A stretch of DNA of 64,000 nucleotides, from NCBI GenBank assembly GCA_025738555.1, contig JAOVFP010000004.1:5518001-5582000 (forward strand), read 5' to 3'. A model generated the notes under the pieces. It had not been told where the DNA came from. It did no database searches and was given only the letters and a program-made list of their open reading frames with translations. Each line of letters begins with the position of its first letter. Position 1 is the stretch's first letter. Below are positions 23,833 through 35,035 of this stretch, piece by piece. The translations under genes and the position numbers were made by a program. Source of the DNA: Cyathus striatus (taxonomy: Eukaryota > Basidiomycota > Agaricomycetes > Agaricales > Nidulariaceae).

Positions 23833-24324
23833 TCATTCTGTGGGGGAGTAATTTCGTTCTGCCAGTTGTAGAACATGAGACCAGTAGGCTATGACACACT
23901 CAATATGTACTTTGGTATCATCAAATGTTGTTCCCCAGGTATCATTTGTAGGTACATCTAACTGAGTTTTAATTAAATGTACTAATAGAATTGGAACTGA
24001 TTCATTTGAATTATAGGCATGTTCTAAACATTTGTACATCTTGGTTCCATGAAGTTCTTGTATCTTGATAGGTTGAATCTGTTGTACAATAGCTGCTATT
24101 GCATAATTACATGCATCAGAGTAAATCCTGTAAGGTTTTCCTGGTATTGGATGTGCATGAACCAGTGCTTCAGTGAGTGCTTGTTTGCAAAGATTGAATG
24201 CTTCACTCTCATTTTCTCCCCATTCCCATTTGGATTTTTGCTTTAATAGTGCAAATAACAGATGAGCCATCCAGGCATAAAATGGTATGTATGACATGAA
24301 ATATACCATCATACCCAAGAACAT
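23833..24324 (-). pseudogene. Gypsy RNase H domain
   Basis: ORF MFLGMMVYFMSYIPFYAWMA...WEWGENESEAFNLCKQALTEA...KPYRIYSDACNYAIAAIVQQ...IAYWSHVLQLAERNYSPTE. This is the RT thumb/RNase H region of gypsy elements, with the first catalytic Asp in YSDAC. It is interrupted just after ERNYSPTE by a TGA and then by the insertion at 23,370-23,800. Confidence 0.85.
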
Positions 24325-24329
24325 TTGTA

Positions 24330-25293
24330 GCTCCTTCAGATTTCATGACTCATCTAATTATAATATGGCCTCAACCTTTTCCTTGTGAGTTGATAATCCT
24401 AATTGAGATACCTTCTGTCCTAATAGTAATAATAATTGGTACCCAAAATGACATTTAGAGGGTGATAGGGTGATTTTTGCATTTTGAATAGCAGTTAAGA
24501 CTAGGTCTACATGTTTTAGGTGGTCTTCAAACATAGGTGAGTATATGACAATATCATTGATATACACTAATGCAAAAATCCATAGATATGGTGCTAGTAC
24601 CTTTTGCATAATGTGTTGAAAGACTGCTGGACCATTTCTATATCCAAATGGCATTTGTTTGAACTGGAATAGACCTCAGTGAGTACAAAATGCTAATTTC
24701 TCCTTATCTTTTTCATCTATGCTTAACTGTGTAAAACCTGATAATGCATCTAAAGTTGATAGGTATTGGCTTCCAAATAATGATTGAAGTATATCTTCCT
24801 GTCATGGTAATGGAAATTCATCAGGAATAACCATCTTGTTTAGTTTTCTCATATCTGTAACCATCCTAGGCTTACCATTGCAGTATACAATAAAAACTGG
24901 GGCCACCCATGGACTAACTGAAGGTTCAATAACATTGAGTTCTAACCAAGAATCCATTTGTTTGTCAATTACTTCTCTTTTTGCCGGTGACTGAAGGAAT
25001 GGTGGCACTGATACTGACTTTGACCCTGGTTTTAATGGTATATCCACTTTAGCTTCATAATTTCCTAACCGCCCATCAATACCAAATGCTTCCTCATGGT
25101 TTTCAAGAATCCTTGCTAAATCTGCTTGTTGTTTATCTGTTAATTCAGAGCAAATGTCTAAACTAGCCAAAAATTCAGCTTTGGTCACTGGAATTGGAGG
25201 TACTTCAGCTGTCTTTGGTCTGCCTTCTAAAGGTGTGTCATGTTCATTATGATCTATATTCACAGATTGATTTTTATCAAGTTTTGACTGCAT
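24330..25293 (-). pseudogene. Gypsy reverse transcriptase, YIDD to YIND
   Basis: Contains LKPGSKSVSVPPFLQSP, WVAPVFIVYCNGKPRMVTDM, LDALSGFTQLSIDEKDKEK, MPFGYRNGPAVFQHIMQ and ALVYINDIVIYSP. The catalytic YxDD has become YIND (Asn codon at 24,556-24,558) through a C to T change in a plus-strand CpG. A TGA sits at the Arg position before GLFQFKQMPFGY. The polymerase is inactive. Confidence 0.88.
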
Positions 25294-25295
25294 GG

Positions 25296-26297
25296 TCCCA
25301 TTACTTAGTTCTTTAACTAATTTTCAAATAAAATTGGCATGTGCTTCTGCAGATTGTAAGGCCGATTTTGTCATGCATCTTTTATTGTCTAACCAGCTTT
25401 TAGGATTATGACTAGTACCTAATGTCTGACCTTCTGCTATAGTTACCACAAATTCGGAGAAATTTGCAATATGCAGACCAGGTTTTTCTTTGGATATAGT
25501 GAGTCAGCAGAGCCATAAATATCCTCCATGTTTTTGTTAGTACTAAACATTCGCTCAACAAAAAGGGTATCACAATTTGTAGGAAAATAAGCTTCTACCT
25601 CAACTAGCTTTGAAGTCCCAGGTTGAATAGTTACTGATTTCGTACTTTGTACAGTGTGTCAAGTATCCTTTCCACATTTCTTTAGTAGCTGTTGTTTTCA
25701 ATGATTTCATGCTCTGGATATTTTATTGTTCAAGTCTCCATGTACTTGTATTTTAAACACATGTCCTGTTTCATCCATGAAAGGTTTAGTTATTGAATTC
25801 TGTACATGTACCTTTTGTCCTGAGTCGCCTAATAACACATGGGTGTCACCCTCATTTCACATAAGTGATAATGAGTATTGATCAGCAAAGTCATTTCCAA
25901 GAATAAACTCAGTAGACATTCCTTTAACTACATAAGCTTCAATAGTTAGCTTAACCATACCTTCTTCTGTTTCAAAAATTAAATCCAGTGTGGTATAGCC
26001 TGTGATAATAGTGTTACCAGTTACTTGAATTAACTTTATTCATTGTCCTGTTCATATTTTTGGATTCTTAATGCAATCACATAATGCTTTTTCTGAAATA
26101 AGAGTAATATCTGAACTGGAATCAAGTATTACCTTCATAGATTCCTCTCCTATATTGTTTACAAATGTGTTTACTTCTGTAGCTTTTGCACTGAGAAAGG
26201 AAGATCCAGGGGGTCTTGACTGTAGAGGCTTTAATGTTATTAAATTGCCATCTACTTGTGTGGAGTAATTTACTTGTTCTACTTCTTTTAAAAGTTT
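25296..26297 (-). pseudogene. Gypsy aspartic protease, active site altered
   Basis: The retropepsin motif reads VILDSSSDITLIS, where families of this type have D-S/T-G. The third residue is Ser (codon at 26,115-26,117). On the plus strand this is an AC[C>T]G change, a CpG transition, so catalysis would be lost. A second hallmark, KGMSTEFILGNDFADQY, follows. Several stops intervene. Confidence 0.75.
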
Positions 26298-26719
26298 TCA
26301 TCTTGTTTTTCGATCCAGTCTGCCGTCGTTAGTAGCTTCTAATGGTCCTCTTGTTGTATTTGACAGTGATGGTTCTAATTTTTCCGATATGTTACTGTTC
26401 CAGTCTGCTGAATTGACATTATATGTTTGTGTGGTATATTCATTTTCTATTTTTCCCACAAATTCTTCCCAAGCATCCCCCTTCAGTCCTGCATTGCTCG
26501 TCACATTTTCCACTGTAGGGTTTTCGGCAGTGTGTTCAGCAGCAGTGTTCTGAAGGGGTAAATCAAAATCCTGTTCTTCTGTGACAGGGGTTACCTCATC
26601 TTCATCATCTGATACAAGATTATAATATAAATCTTCATAGTCAGCTAGTGCACATAGATCTTCACGGTTCAGATCAGAATTTACCATGTTGGTATGTGCC
26701 TTCTTCATTCCTTTCTGTG

Positions 26720-28408
26720 AATATTTGCAGTTGTAATCCCAGTGCTTTCCACTGCCACAGTGTCTACAAGGTCTGGCATTATTTGACTCAGGAGTACCAT
26801 TCTTAGATATAATTGTGTCATCTTTAGGATATTGTGGATTGGCTGTGGATTTTGACCATCCAACTAAATTAGTCCATGCTTGAGTTTTGTTAAAGGGGTT
26901 TCTTGAGTTCTGTTGTGGCTGTGAGTTGTAATCATTGAATTGAAATGGTTGACCTGTTGAATCATAACATAATAAAAAAATTTCTTGAAGTTTAATGGCT
27001 ACCTGGAATTCTTTGGCAGTGTGATATATATGAGGGGTTAAAACTGTTCCCCAAATAAGTGGTGCTCCTGAGAGGACTTCATCAATAAGTTGTCTATCAC
27101 TATAATCGCTTCCAGTCTTTAGTAATTTGGTCTTTCAGATGTAATATTCACTTGGAGTCTCTCCACAGTAATTAAATTCCCTGTACTTCGCTTTTTGAGC
27201 TTTTGTGTGCTGACTATCTAACCAGTGACCATTCATGTAATATCCTGCGATGCCATCTCATAAATTATCCCAGCTACTTTCTAGTCTTTTCCTAGTATCT
27301 AAAGTTTGGTTATAATACCACTTTTCAGCTGAACCTCTGAGTCTCATTGGTACCCAAGCACCTAGTTGATTTGATAGTATGCTAGATTTTCCAGCTAAGT
27401 CGTTAATTTTTGTAAACCAAGTACTTATGGAATCTGTATTACTGTCCCATTCTGGAATCATATCAATCTTGAGTTTTAAATCAAACTGTGGTACATTGAC
27501 TCGGTTCACTGGTCTTCAGTCTTGTGAGAAGGGCATAGTTCCTGGTGGAGGGTTCGGTTTGCCTCCACCGCCATCTCCATTACCTCGTGGAATTCTTCTT
27601 TGTGGATCTGAGTTATTATCTCTGTCTTGTCGGCCATGGTTAGCACCTCCAGCATTATCATCATTATCATCCAGGTCTCCTGGGTCTGGCTCTCCTGCTG
27701 GTGTGCTTGTTATCAGGAACAAATCATGCAATCTTGAAGATGTGTTGTATGTAGTAGGGTGTACAAATATTGAAGGCCACTGTCCTGCACTAGCTGAATA
27801 ACTTAGTCTTTCATTCTGATTAGTTATGTTGTGTGTAGATATGCTAGGAATCGGATAGTCTACAATACTCTCTGTTTCAGGGTATTCCCTTTTGAAAGGG
27901 TTCTTATTGCTAACTGACATATGAGGGGGAATATCTCGTTTAAAGTTTGATTCTTGCCTATCTATTTCTTGATCAGTAGTATGACTCATGGAACTTCACT
28001 GATCGCTTGCTGGTGTAACTGTACACCCCAATGGTATTCTTGATGATTTGTCTTCTTCTTTGACCTTTGGTAAAGGTTTCAGACTTGAAGTGGGTACCTG
28101 TATCCTTGCTGACCTTGAATTCATCATTGGAGTAGGTGTTTTTCATGTTCTACCAAAGTCATGATAATCTGCTAAGTGCGCAAGGAACACATGAACCTCA
28201 AACCTAAAGCATGCATACCATTCATTTCCAACTATTGCCAGAATGACTCAAGACTTCTTCACAATTCCTGCCACTTGTGTTTTGTTCAACATGTTTTCTC
28301 AAAGTCCTGCCACATTTGCTCTGACCTTTGAAGCTCATTGGACACATAAACTGTGCGCAAAGCCCTTATCTCAAAGGTTTGGATTAGAGCTGGCCTTTTA
28401 GAAGCCAT
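26720..28408 (-). pseudogene. gag: Gypsy gag (capsid and zinc knuckle), broken
   Basis: Main pieces are 27,989-27,516 (Asp/Asn/Gly/Pro-rich linker) and 27,509-27,258 with FDLKLKIDMIPEWDSNTDSI and RLRGSAEKWYYNQTLDTRKR, typical of basidiomycete gypsy capsid. The CCHC zinc knuckle CRHCGSGKHWDYNC is at about 26,728-26,768. Stops and frame shifts separate the pieces. It would package the element RNA if intact. Confidence 0.85.
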
Positions 28409-29037
28409 TTTACCTACAGTAAAAAGAAGGAAGCATGATGATTAAGCAGTATTAGAATTCACATGACTCAACCCTATATACACTGTATATATACAGTAAA
28501 TAGTGTGTACAAACTATATCCGTATATTTACGCCCTCTAATGTATACATATACTAAACAGTTGGAGCCTTAACCCTATCGAACAGACTCTAAGTGAATCA
28601 CGCTCACGATACTGACGTCACTCGACGTCAACACCAAGCTTTGACTCAGTCAATTGATTTGACTTATACTGACGGATTTAAATATTTAATCCCCGGCCAA
28701 GCAAACGGACTCTGGAGGCAAATCTAAACAATAGATTATTCTCCGGGAAGGGTGACAGACAACAGATTCATGTCAGAAAAGGTCGACAAGTGGGTATATT
28801 ATGGGAGCAGTGTAATGTTTTCAGAAACTACGACAAATTTTCCCTCATCGGTATTACGGGAGCGTCGGAACGGATTCTGGGAACACGATGACATTTAAGT
28901 TGCTAGACTACTCATTAGCCCCGCACATTACCTTCTGCTAGGTAGACGCTACGTTGTCGAGACATATGGCTTCCCATTACCGACATTAAATACAGGATTT
29001 AAAAAAGTTGCTAGACAATGACTTACGGTAAATTAAT
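28409..29037. other. Upstream flank of gypsy element, no gene
   Basis: Likely holds the gypsy leader and possibly part of its 5' LTR, but no second LTR copy is present for comparison. CpG content rises sharply here compared with 22-28 kb. No ORF of note. Confidence 0.35.
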
Positions 29038-29115
29038 TCATACTCATTGAAACCATACCCATTGAAACCATACCCATTGAAATCATACTCATTGAAATAA
29101 TACCCATTGAAATCG
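29038..29115 (+). repeat. Short tandem repeat, about 15-bp unit
   Basis: Five head-to-tail units of CATTGAAACCATACC with single-base changes, lying about 220 bp upstream of the F-box-like gene. Confidence 0.9.
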
Positions 29116-29337
29116 CAGCTTATATTTATACATGCTAATAGCTATTCCTTTTCCCTCCCACCGACAAAATCTACGTCGACCTCCTCCTCTCGTCTTTCGT
29201 CCTCCCCGTCTACCCTTCCCTTGCCTCTGGGCCCGTGTCTCTTTCTAAGGTATCTGACAACTTTCATTTATTACATTTATACTTGCTAATAACTATTCCT
29301 TTTCTTTCCCACAGACTAGCGCTTGAAGAATTGCATT

Positions 29338-30645
29338 GATGTCTTTCAACAATTTACCCCAGAGACTAAGGGTGACATATTTGGAGAGCTTCGGTATACT
29401 CCGCGGCACCAGAATATCTTCTGTGATCTCTCCTCGGTGCACCGTACCTGGACAGAGCCTGCTCAGAATGTGCTCGAAGAGCATGTTACTCTATTCTCAT
29501 ATCAAAACTGTCGGAAAATATACGAGCGACTGATAGAAAATGCAGAGCTTGGGACGACAACTCGTAGACTTTCCGTCACGGGTGATTTGTTCGACAGCGG
29601 TGTCATTGCTCAACGCAGAGCGGCCAAGATATTATACAGGCTTCGTAGTCTTTATTCGATAGAGCTGTCGCTCCGGTCCAAAGACGTGTGGGAAACGGGT
29701 GCAGTTTCGGATTTTAAAGAATCTTTAGCCTCAGCGCTGTCGCAGCCGGGGCTTATATCGGTCAATTTTAGGCATATCACATTTCAGACTGCCGATGCAC
29801 TCTACAAGCTTTTATTGGCTGCAGCAACAAAGCGCCTTTCGACCATAGCATTGCACAGAATTCGATTGACCGAAGGTGCTCCCTCCATTGCACCAATCAA
29901 AATGGTGGAAACAGAGAAATTGGTTCTAGACCTGAACCGCAACGAAGGCTTTGTGAATTGGATAGATCACGGAAGCTTTCCCATCAAGAAGGGAGAAATC
30001 CAAATAGTATCTCTGCGAAGTTTTCGTAGAGCCGAGGGCAAATTGACGAAATTTTTAGAGGGTTGTTCTCAACTCCAGATGTTGAACATCAATCTGGATG
30101 ATTGTGAGTCATTTTAAATTTCATAAGATCTTTCTGTAAACTGAAATCTGTCAAAAGTCAATGAAGAGCAGATCGAATATGTCGTTCAGACATCTATCAA
30201 TAGAGATATGGGTATTGGGTTTATCAATCTTAACGCGGTCCATTCACTCCTGGGTCTAAATTTCGAGTTATCATATATGCCGCAAGAGGTAAAAGGAAAA
30301 AACGCTATCACCTTCATGCAACACGTTATACAATCGCTTTCGCACGTGGAGCATGGAATTAATATTAACGTCGCAATTTACATCAAACGCAGGGATGCAG
30401 CGGCGACGTTTGGGACTAGGGAAGAGGTTGCGTGGCGTCAGTTCGGAGAAAGTGTTCTCCAAAATACTAACCTTGGGCCCAAGCTCAAGGTTCAAGTAAG
30501 ATTCCTGGCCGCTTGGGGCACAGAAGCCTATCAGCGTGCGGTTATGTTAAACGGAACCTTGGGTAATATACTAGGAGGGAACGCGAGGATAGAGTTAGGA
30601 AACTTCGTTGATTACCGGTTTGGTATGGGTGATTTTCAACGCTAG
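29338..30645 (+). CDS. F-box-like protein gene (one-base frameshift in the F-box)
   Basis: Likely start ATG at 29,338 (MSFNNLP), just after a CAG acceptor-like site at 29,311-29,313. The F-box motif continues as PETKGDIFGELRY...SVHRTWTEPAQNVL only if one more C is present in the run near 29,353-29,356; as written the frame shifts. The rest of exon 1 runs to 30,103. An intron at 30,104-30,157 (GTGAGT...AAAAG) joins DD-F-NEEQIEYVV in frame. Exon 2 ends GMGDFQR and TAG at 30,645. Such proteins recruit targets to SCF ubiquitin ligases through the N-terminal F-box. The C-terminal substrate region is of unknown specificity. Full length would be about 415 residues. Either a recent pseudogene or a sequence error. 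Confidence 0.7.
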
Positions 30646-31690
30646 ACACTAGGACTGCAAGACTGCTACTTTAGTATTTCAGTTATTCCCACTAACTTTA
30701 GTTAGTAGGGTTATAGGGCTCGAGCTCGAAATTCTTTGGCAGTAAATTACAATACATTTGTTCTTGTTTACATTCTCGGCATTTCGCCTTCTCTCTTGTT
30801 CAGCTTCATTAAGATCTGTGCGGTCAGCTGTCGTTACTTGTATATATTCTTCTTGGTTATTGTCTGTGCGACGTGCGTGGCAGTTATAATAAGTACTATA
30901 AATTTCTTTGTTAGCTATAGTAGTATAAGTGAATCTACTTATTCTCCTTGTGTGTAGTTAGTGGGCTTTGCCGGCGATAGCCGGCCTTATTTGTTATTAT
31001 TTAATGTATAGACTTCCGCCAAATCTTGGCACTATTTGCATATGTTTTCTCGATTGCAGAGTGGGCGCTCGCGTGGATCCGCGTGCGAAGTTCAAACTGA
31101 GGCAGACTGCTCTTCGCTCTTTACATACCCACAAGTTGCCCGGAGACGCAGAATACCCTGCCTCTTCCCCCATCTCCACTCTCAATGTGTCCCCTCGTCT
31201 ATGTACGTTCACCGACCTTCATTTCGACCCAGTTTTGACCTGTCTCTTGTCTGTCTCTCTAGTTTCTTTCTTGGCGCTATTCTCATTCAAGGCTTCAAAA
31301 ATATTACACAAGAGGCTCAAGATAGTGGCCTAGAATTTCTCATAGGCGCTCTGCCACTCATCGTACAGCTGAATAGCCAGCGTGTAGGGTGCACAGCCTA
31401 CGTTTGGCTTCCCGGTTTCGACCTCCACGACCTCAACGTTCCGCTCCTCAAGACCTACCCCAACGTCGACGCGACCTCCATACCATTGTCAACGCCAAGT
31501 CGGATCTGCCACGTCGCCCTGCTCACGTCGCTGCTCCCCACTGTCCCCAGGCCCCACCTCGACGTCCCCCCCCATCAAGACCCCGTGGCTCGTCAATGCG
31601 ACATTGGGTCACGAAGCTCAATGCATTTGTCGGCTGCCCATCTTAACCTCGCGTGCTACCTCACGTCCCCACAGCGTCGTCGACACTTTA
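30646..31690. other. CpG-rich intergenic sequence, no confident gene
   Basis: Overlapping ORFs (for example 31,036-31,770) are Ser/Pro/Arg-rich and have no domain. Part of the sequence near 31,610-31,720 recurs at 32,590-32,700 (CGGCYGCCCAYCTYARCCTC, then CACAGCGTCGTCGACACTT), so these ORFs are repeat-derived. Confidence 0.4.
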
Positions 31691-32240
31691 TAGGTGGCCA
31701 CGCTGTCTCGTCGTGCCATTCTCACCCGCAATGTCGTCTCGCCAACAACGACGTCTCCTCCCTCTTTTAAGTTTTTCGCATCGCAACGACGCTACGTCAT
31801 CCAGCCCCTCCTCACTTCTCTCTCTTGTACGGCGTTACGACGACGACGCTGCAAGAACGTCGTTGAAGCCACGTCATTCAGTCCCCCCTTCCTTCCTCCC
31901 TTGCGTCCCTCACGTCGACCTTCCCTGCTCCTTCCGTTCCTGCGAGGGCATCACTGCCATATCGCCTACTGCCGCCTTCACCACCTCCTCTGTCCCTGCT
32001 TGACGTCCCAGCGGCCCAATGGCCTAACGTCACCTCAACAGCCCCAGCCCTTCTCCCTTCCCTCTCCCCCAAGCCCCTCTTCCTTCTCTCCTCCTCTGCA
32101 TCACAACGATGAAGGCACCTTTCCCATTGGCAAGAACGGCATCGATGTCACATCATCAAGCCCCCCCTCCTTCCTCCCCTGCGTCACGAGACGACGACAC
32201 TCCCACCACTGCACCACCTCCTCCACTCACCTCGCCCTCT
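31690..32240 (+). repeat. CpG-rich dispersed repeat block
   Basis: Contains units with GTCACGACGACGAC, GGCAAGAACGGC, ACGTCATCCAGCC and GCTGCAAGAACGTCG, plus the segment CCCAGCGGCCCAATGGC. Nearly the same block occurs at 33,955-34,430, with a third partial copy at 34,590-34,705. Long Ser/Pro/Arg ORFs in several frames are consequences of the repeat. Confidence 0.75.
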
Positions 32241-33950
32241 CCTGCTGTTTTCACCACGGCACCTCCACTGCTGCCACACGTCGTCAAGTCCCACATCTCT
32301 ACTGCTACTTCGTCTACAAAGCGTACGTCTTTTGGGGTCGAAATTGTCGTGGTTCTGTCCTGCATAGATCTAGCGCAGGCAGAGATCTAGCGGTGTGGAG
32401 TCACCCTTCGCTCTGTTGGTGAACGACGTCGGGATCCTGTTCTCTTCTAGGTGGAGCTTGGATGACGGGGTACGCCCACCACCCCAAGGAACAGCGTCGG
32501 GAGCGTGATTCGCTTATGCCATGCCGGTTTCCACATATGGGATGCCCCAGAGGCCGTATATAGCGCTCGGAGCTCTTTCGTTGCAACACTATACATATTT
32601 GTCGGCCGCCCACCTCAGCCTCGCGTGCTACATCATATCCCCACAGCGTCGTCGACACTTCATAGACGGCCACGTCATCTCGTCGCATCGCCAACAACGA
32701 CCAGACCAAGTTCCGGGATTCGAATGGCACAATAATCGGGATTCTGTGCATATGATGGGATGGGTCGTTGCTGGTGCTTGTTCTGTCACTGCTTGTACGT
32801 CGGCCTATGTCACGTTCATCGCCACCAGTTCACTCATCGTTACGACAGGTAGTTATAATAATCTTGATACCTGTATTCCAACACTGCAGGTACGCATCTA
32901 CTCCGTACCCTCCATCATTCCATCACTCTTACCTTCTTCACCTAACGGACCGCCTCCACCTCCACCTTTATCCATCTTCGCACCATACCCTGCCACTTTG
33001 CTCCCCTCGCACTAGCTCTCTCAATCTTTGCCTCTTCCGTCTGTACCTTTCCCCCTTCCATTCGTACCATCTCAACGAACACCTTGACATGTCTTGGACC
33101 TCTCTAAGTACATTCTAAACCCTTGATCGACACAATGCTAATCCATTTTTATTTAGTTCTGCTGCTGGCAATATAGGCCTACCAAGGTCCGCCCTCCCTC
33201 TTCCGTTTCCATCACTGCAGTACTCAGCTTTGTTCTATTAGGCCTACTTTATGTACATCGTCAAGGTACGGTATATATCACTATCTCTGCTATCGACTGA
33301 CGGAGCTGATTATGGATGTAGTGGTTTGTACTGCAACACGTCGTCATTCGTCCAGGTGGGCTTTCTGTTAGCTGTTGGGTATAAGCATGTTGATAAGTGG
33401 GTGTGTTGGTTACGGTATCAGTGTTGCTGGAATTATGTGGCTGATGACTTTGTTAGCATCAGGTGAGTCTTTCTTTTGTTTCTCTCTCTTCATATTCATC
33501 CTCTTCCTCCTCCAGGCCTTCTCCGCTCCTCTCCCTTTACCATTACACGGTACTAACATCCCCTTCTCACCCACAGCGTGACACTATACAGCCTAATGGT
33601 GTTCGACGGTCTGACCGTTGAAGGACTTGAAGAACCCATGCCGCTAGCCAAGTGACTTATGCGATTGTTGTGGTGAGTTTTTTGTCTTTTTTTTTTTTTT
33701 GGTTTCGGGTTTCTGTGGGGGAGGGTTGAGGGTTGGAAGGATGAGAGACGCAGGGGAGTTGTGGTTGGAGTAGTGGATGGGGATGGGGATGGTGTTGTGA
33801 TGCGCCGTTGTTGTTCTCGCTCTGGCTGAAGCTATTGTCACTGCTAGCACTGGTGGATGACACGCAGCTGCCGTGCAAGTCCCCGAGCTCTCCACTCCCT
33901 TTTCTTTTCTCTATATGCGCTTGCACAGTGTACTTCCTTGGGAGTTGTAG
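32241..33950. other. No confident gene
   Basis: Holds a second copy (32,590-32,700) of a segment from about 31,610, and CT-rich stretches with intron-like borders near 33,250-33,590 (GTGAGT at about 33,461). A short hydrophobic reading (GISMLISGCVGYGISVAGI) lies near 33,378-33,434. A T-run at 33,688-33,701 resembles a poly-A tail of an inserted sequence read on the minus strand. None of this is enough to call a gene. Confidence 0.35.
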
Positions 33951-33954
33951 TTGT

Positions 33955-34430
33955 CCCATGCAGTAGTGTCTCATCTCGTCGCGTCGTTCTCACCTGGAAC
34001 GTCGTCTCGCCAACAACGACCCCTCCTCTCTCCTCTGCGTCACAACGACGACGACGCCTGTCCTGTTGGCAAGAACGGCGTTGGCTCCGACGCTACGTCA
34101 TCCAGCCTATCCTCACTTCTCCCTCCTCTACGGCGTCACGACGACGACGATGCTGCAAGAACGTCGCCGAAGCCATGTCATCCCGCCCTCCCTCTGCGTC
34201 ACGACGATGACGCAACGTCATTCAGCCTCCCCCCTCACCTGTGTCCCTAACTTCGACCTTCCCTGCTCCTTTCGTATCTACGAGGGCATCATTGTCATAT
34301 CGCCTACCGCCGCCTCTACCACTATCTCTGTCCCTGCTCGACGTCCCAGCGGCCCAATCGCGCAACGGCCCTTCTCCCTTCCCTCTCCCCTATGCCCCCC
34401 TTCCCTCCTCCCCCGCATCACAAAACGGAA
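33955..34430 (+). repeat. Second copy of the CpG-rich dispersed block
   Basis: Matches 31,690-32,070 closely: CGTCTCGCCAACAACGAC, TTGGCAAGAACGGCG, CTACGTCATCCAGCC, TGCAAGAACGTCG, ATATCGCCTACYGCCGCC and GTCCCAGCGGCCCAAT occur in the same order. A few indels separate the copies. Confidence 0.8.
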
Positions 34431-34862
34431 GACTGTAGAGTGTACATCTTTGGAGTTGGAAACAAGTTGGATATAACAAATAGATAATTGCAGATAAGAT
34501 AATAAAACTGCTTATGTATGCTATACTCAGTTATTTAGTTGAATATTAGTTTTCATTCATTTTATTTCAATTGCATTGACTCATCATGACGTTCCCTATA
34601 TAACGCCTACCGCCGCCTCTACCACTATCTCCGTCCCTGCTCGACGTCCCAGCGGCCCAATGGCACAACGGCCCTTCTCCCTTCCCTCTTCCCCTGCATC
34701 ACAAAACGGAAGACTGTAGAGTGTACATCTTTGGAGTTGGAAACAAGTTGGATATAACAAATAGATAAGATAATAATGCCCATATTCAGTTATTTAGTTG
34801 GATATTAGTTTTCATTCATTTTATTTCAATTGCATTGACTCATCATGACTTTCCCTATATAA
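34430..34862 (+). repeat. Tandem duplication of promoter-proximal sequence
   Basis: The segment ACGGAAGACTGTAGAGTGTA ... GACTCATCATGACGTTCCCTATATAA (about 34,425-34,598) is repeated at 34,703-34,862. The preceding CGCCTACCGCCGCC...CCTTCCCTC part is duplicated as well. Each copy ends in a TATA-like TTCCCTATATA. The second copy (CCCTATATAAAAGC, 34,853-34,866) lies about 170 bp upstream of the F-box-like gene at 35,036. Confidence 0.88.
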
Positions 34863-34864
34863 AA
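34855..34864 (+). promoter_or_regulatory. TATA box for the gene at 35,036
   Basis: CTATATAAAA followed by a CT-rich tract (TTCCACCCGC, CTTACTCCCTCTCTG), the common layout of a fungal core promoter. A possible leader intron (AACAGGTATATA...) lies between it and the ATG. Confidence 0.55.
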
Positions 34865-35035
34865 GCATGCTTTCCACCCGCAAATGTTCTAGTCTTACTC
34901 CCTCTCTGAACAACAGGTATATATTTTTACTGCTTCATATTTTAAACACTATCAGGTGAGACATTGCTGATACCAACTACTGTATAAATCACCATCTCAC
35001 TAACTCAAGCTAAAGGATCTGATCCAGATTTGAAA

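Larger units (their letters stand above)
21840..28408 (-). mobile_element. Ty3/gypsy chromovirus, degenerate, minus strand
   Basis: Read on the minus strand: gag, CCHC knuckle, protease, reverse transcriptase, RNase H, integrase and a chromodomain-like C-terminus, the order of a Ty3/gypsy chromovirus. A gag ATG fits at 28,406-28,408 (MASKRPALIQTFEIRALR) just after a splice-acceptor-like tract. Numerous TGA stops and frameshifts disable it. Matching LTRs are not visible at either end: the 3' side runs into the unknown gene's TATA region near 21,840. An insertion interrupts it at about 23,370-23,800. Confidence 0.9.

Noticed and set aside
29323..30117. Start of the F-box-like ORF at TTG 29,323
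   Set aside because: TTG is not a usual start in fungi. The ATG at 29,338 gives MSFNNLP, the expected F-box beginning, with a one-base shift just after it.
31036..32422. Large ORFs of 116-244 codons on both strands
   Set aside because: GC-rich repeat sequence with few stop codons; the same DNA is repeated at 33.96-34.43 kb with frame-changing indels. Compositions are Ser/Pro/Arg-rich with no motif.
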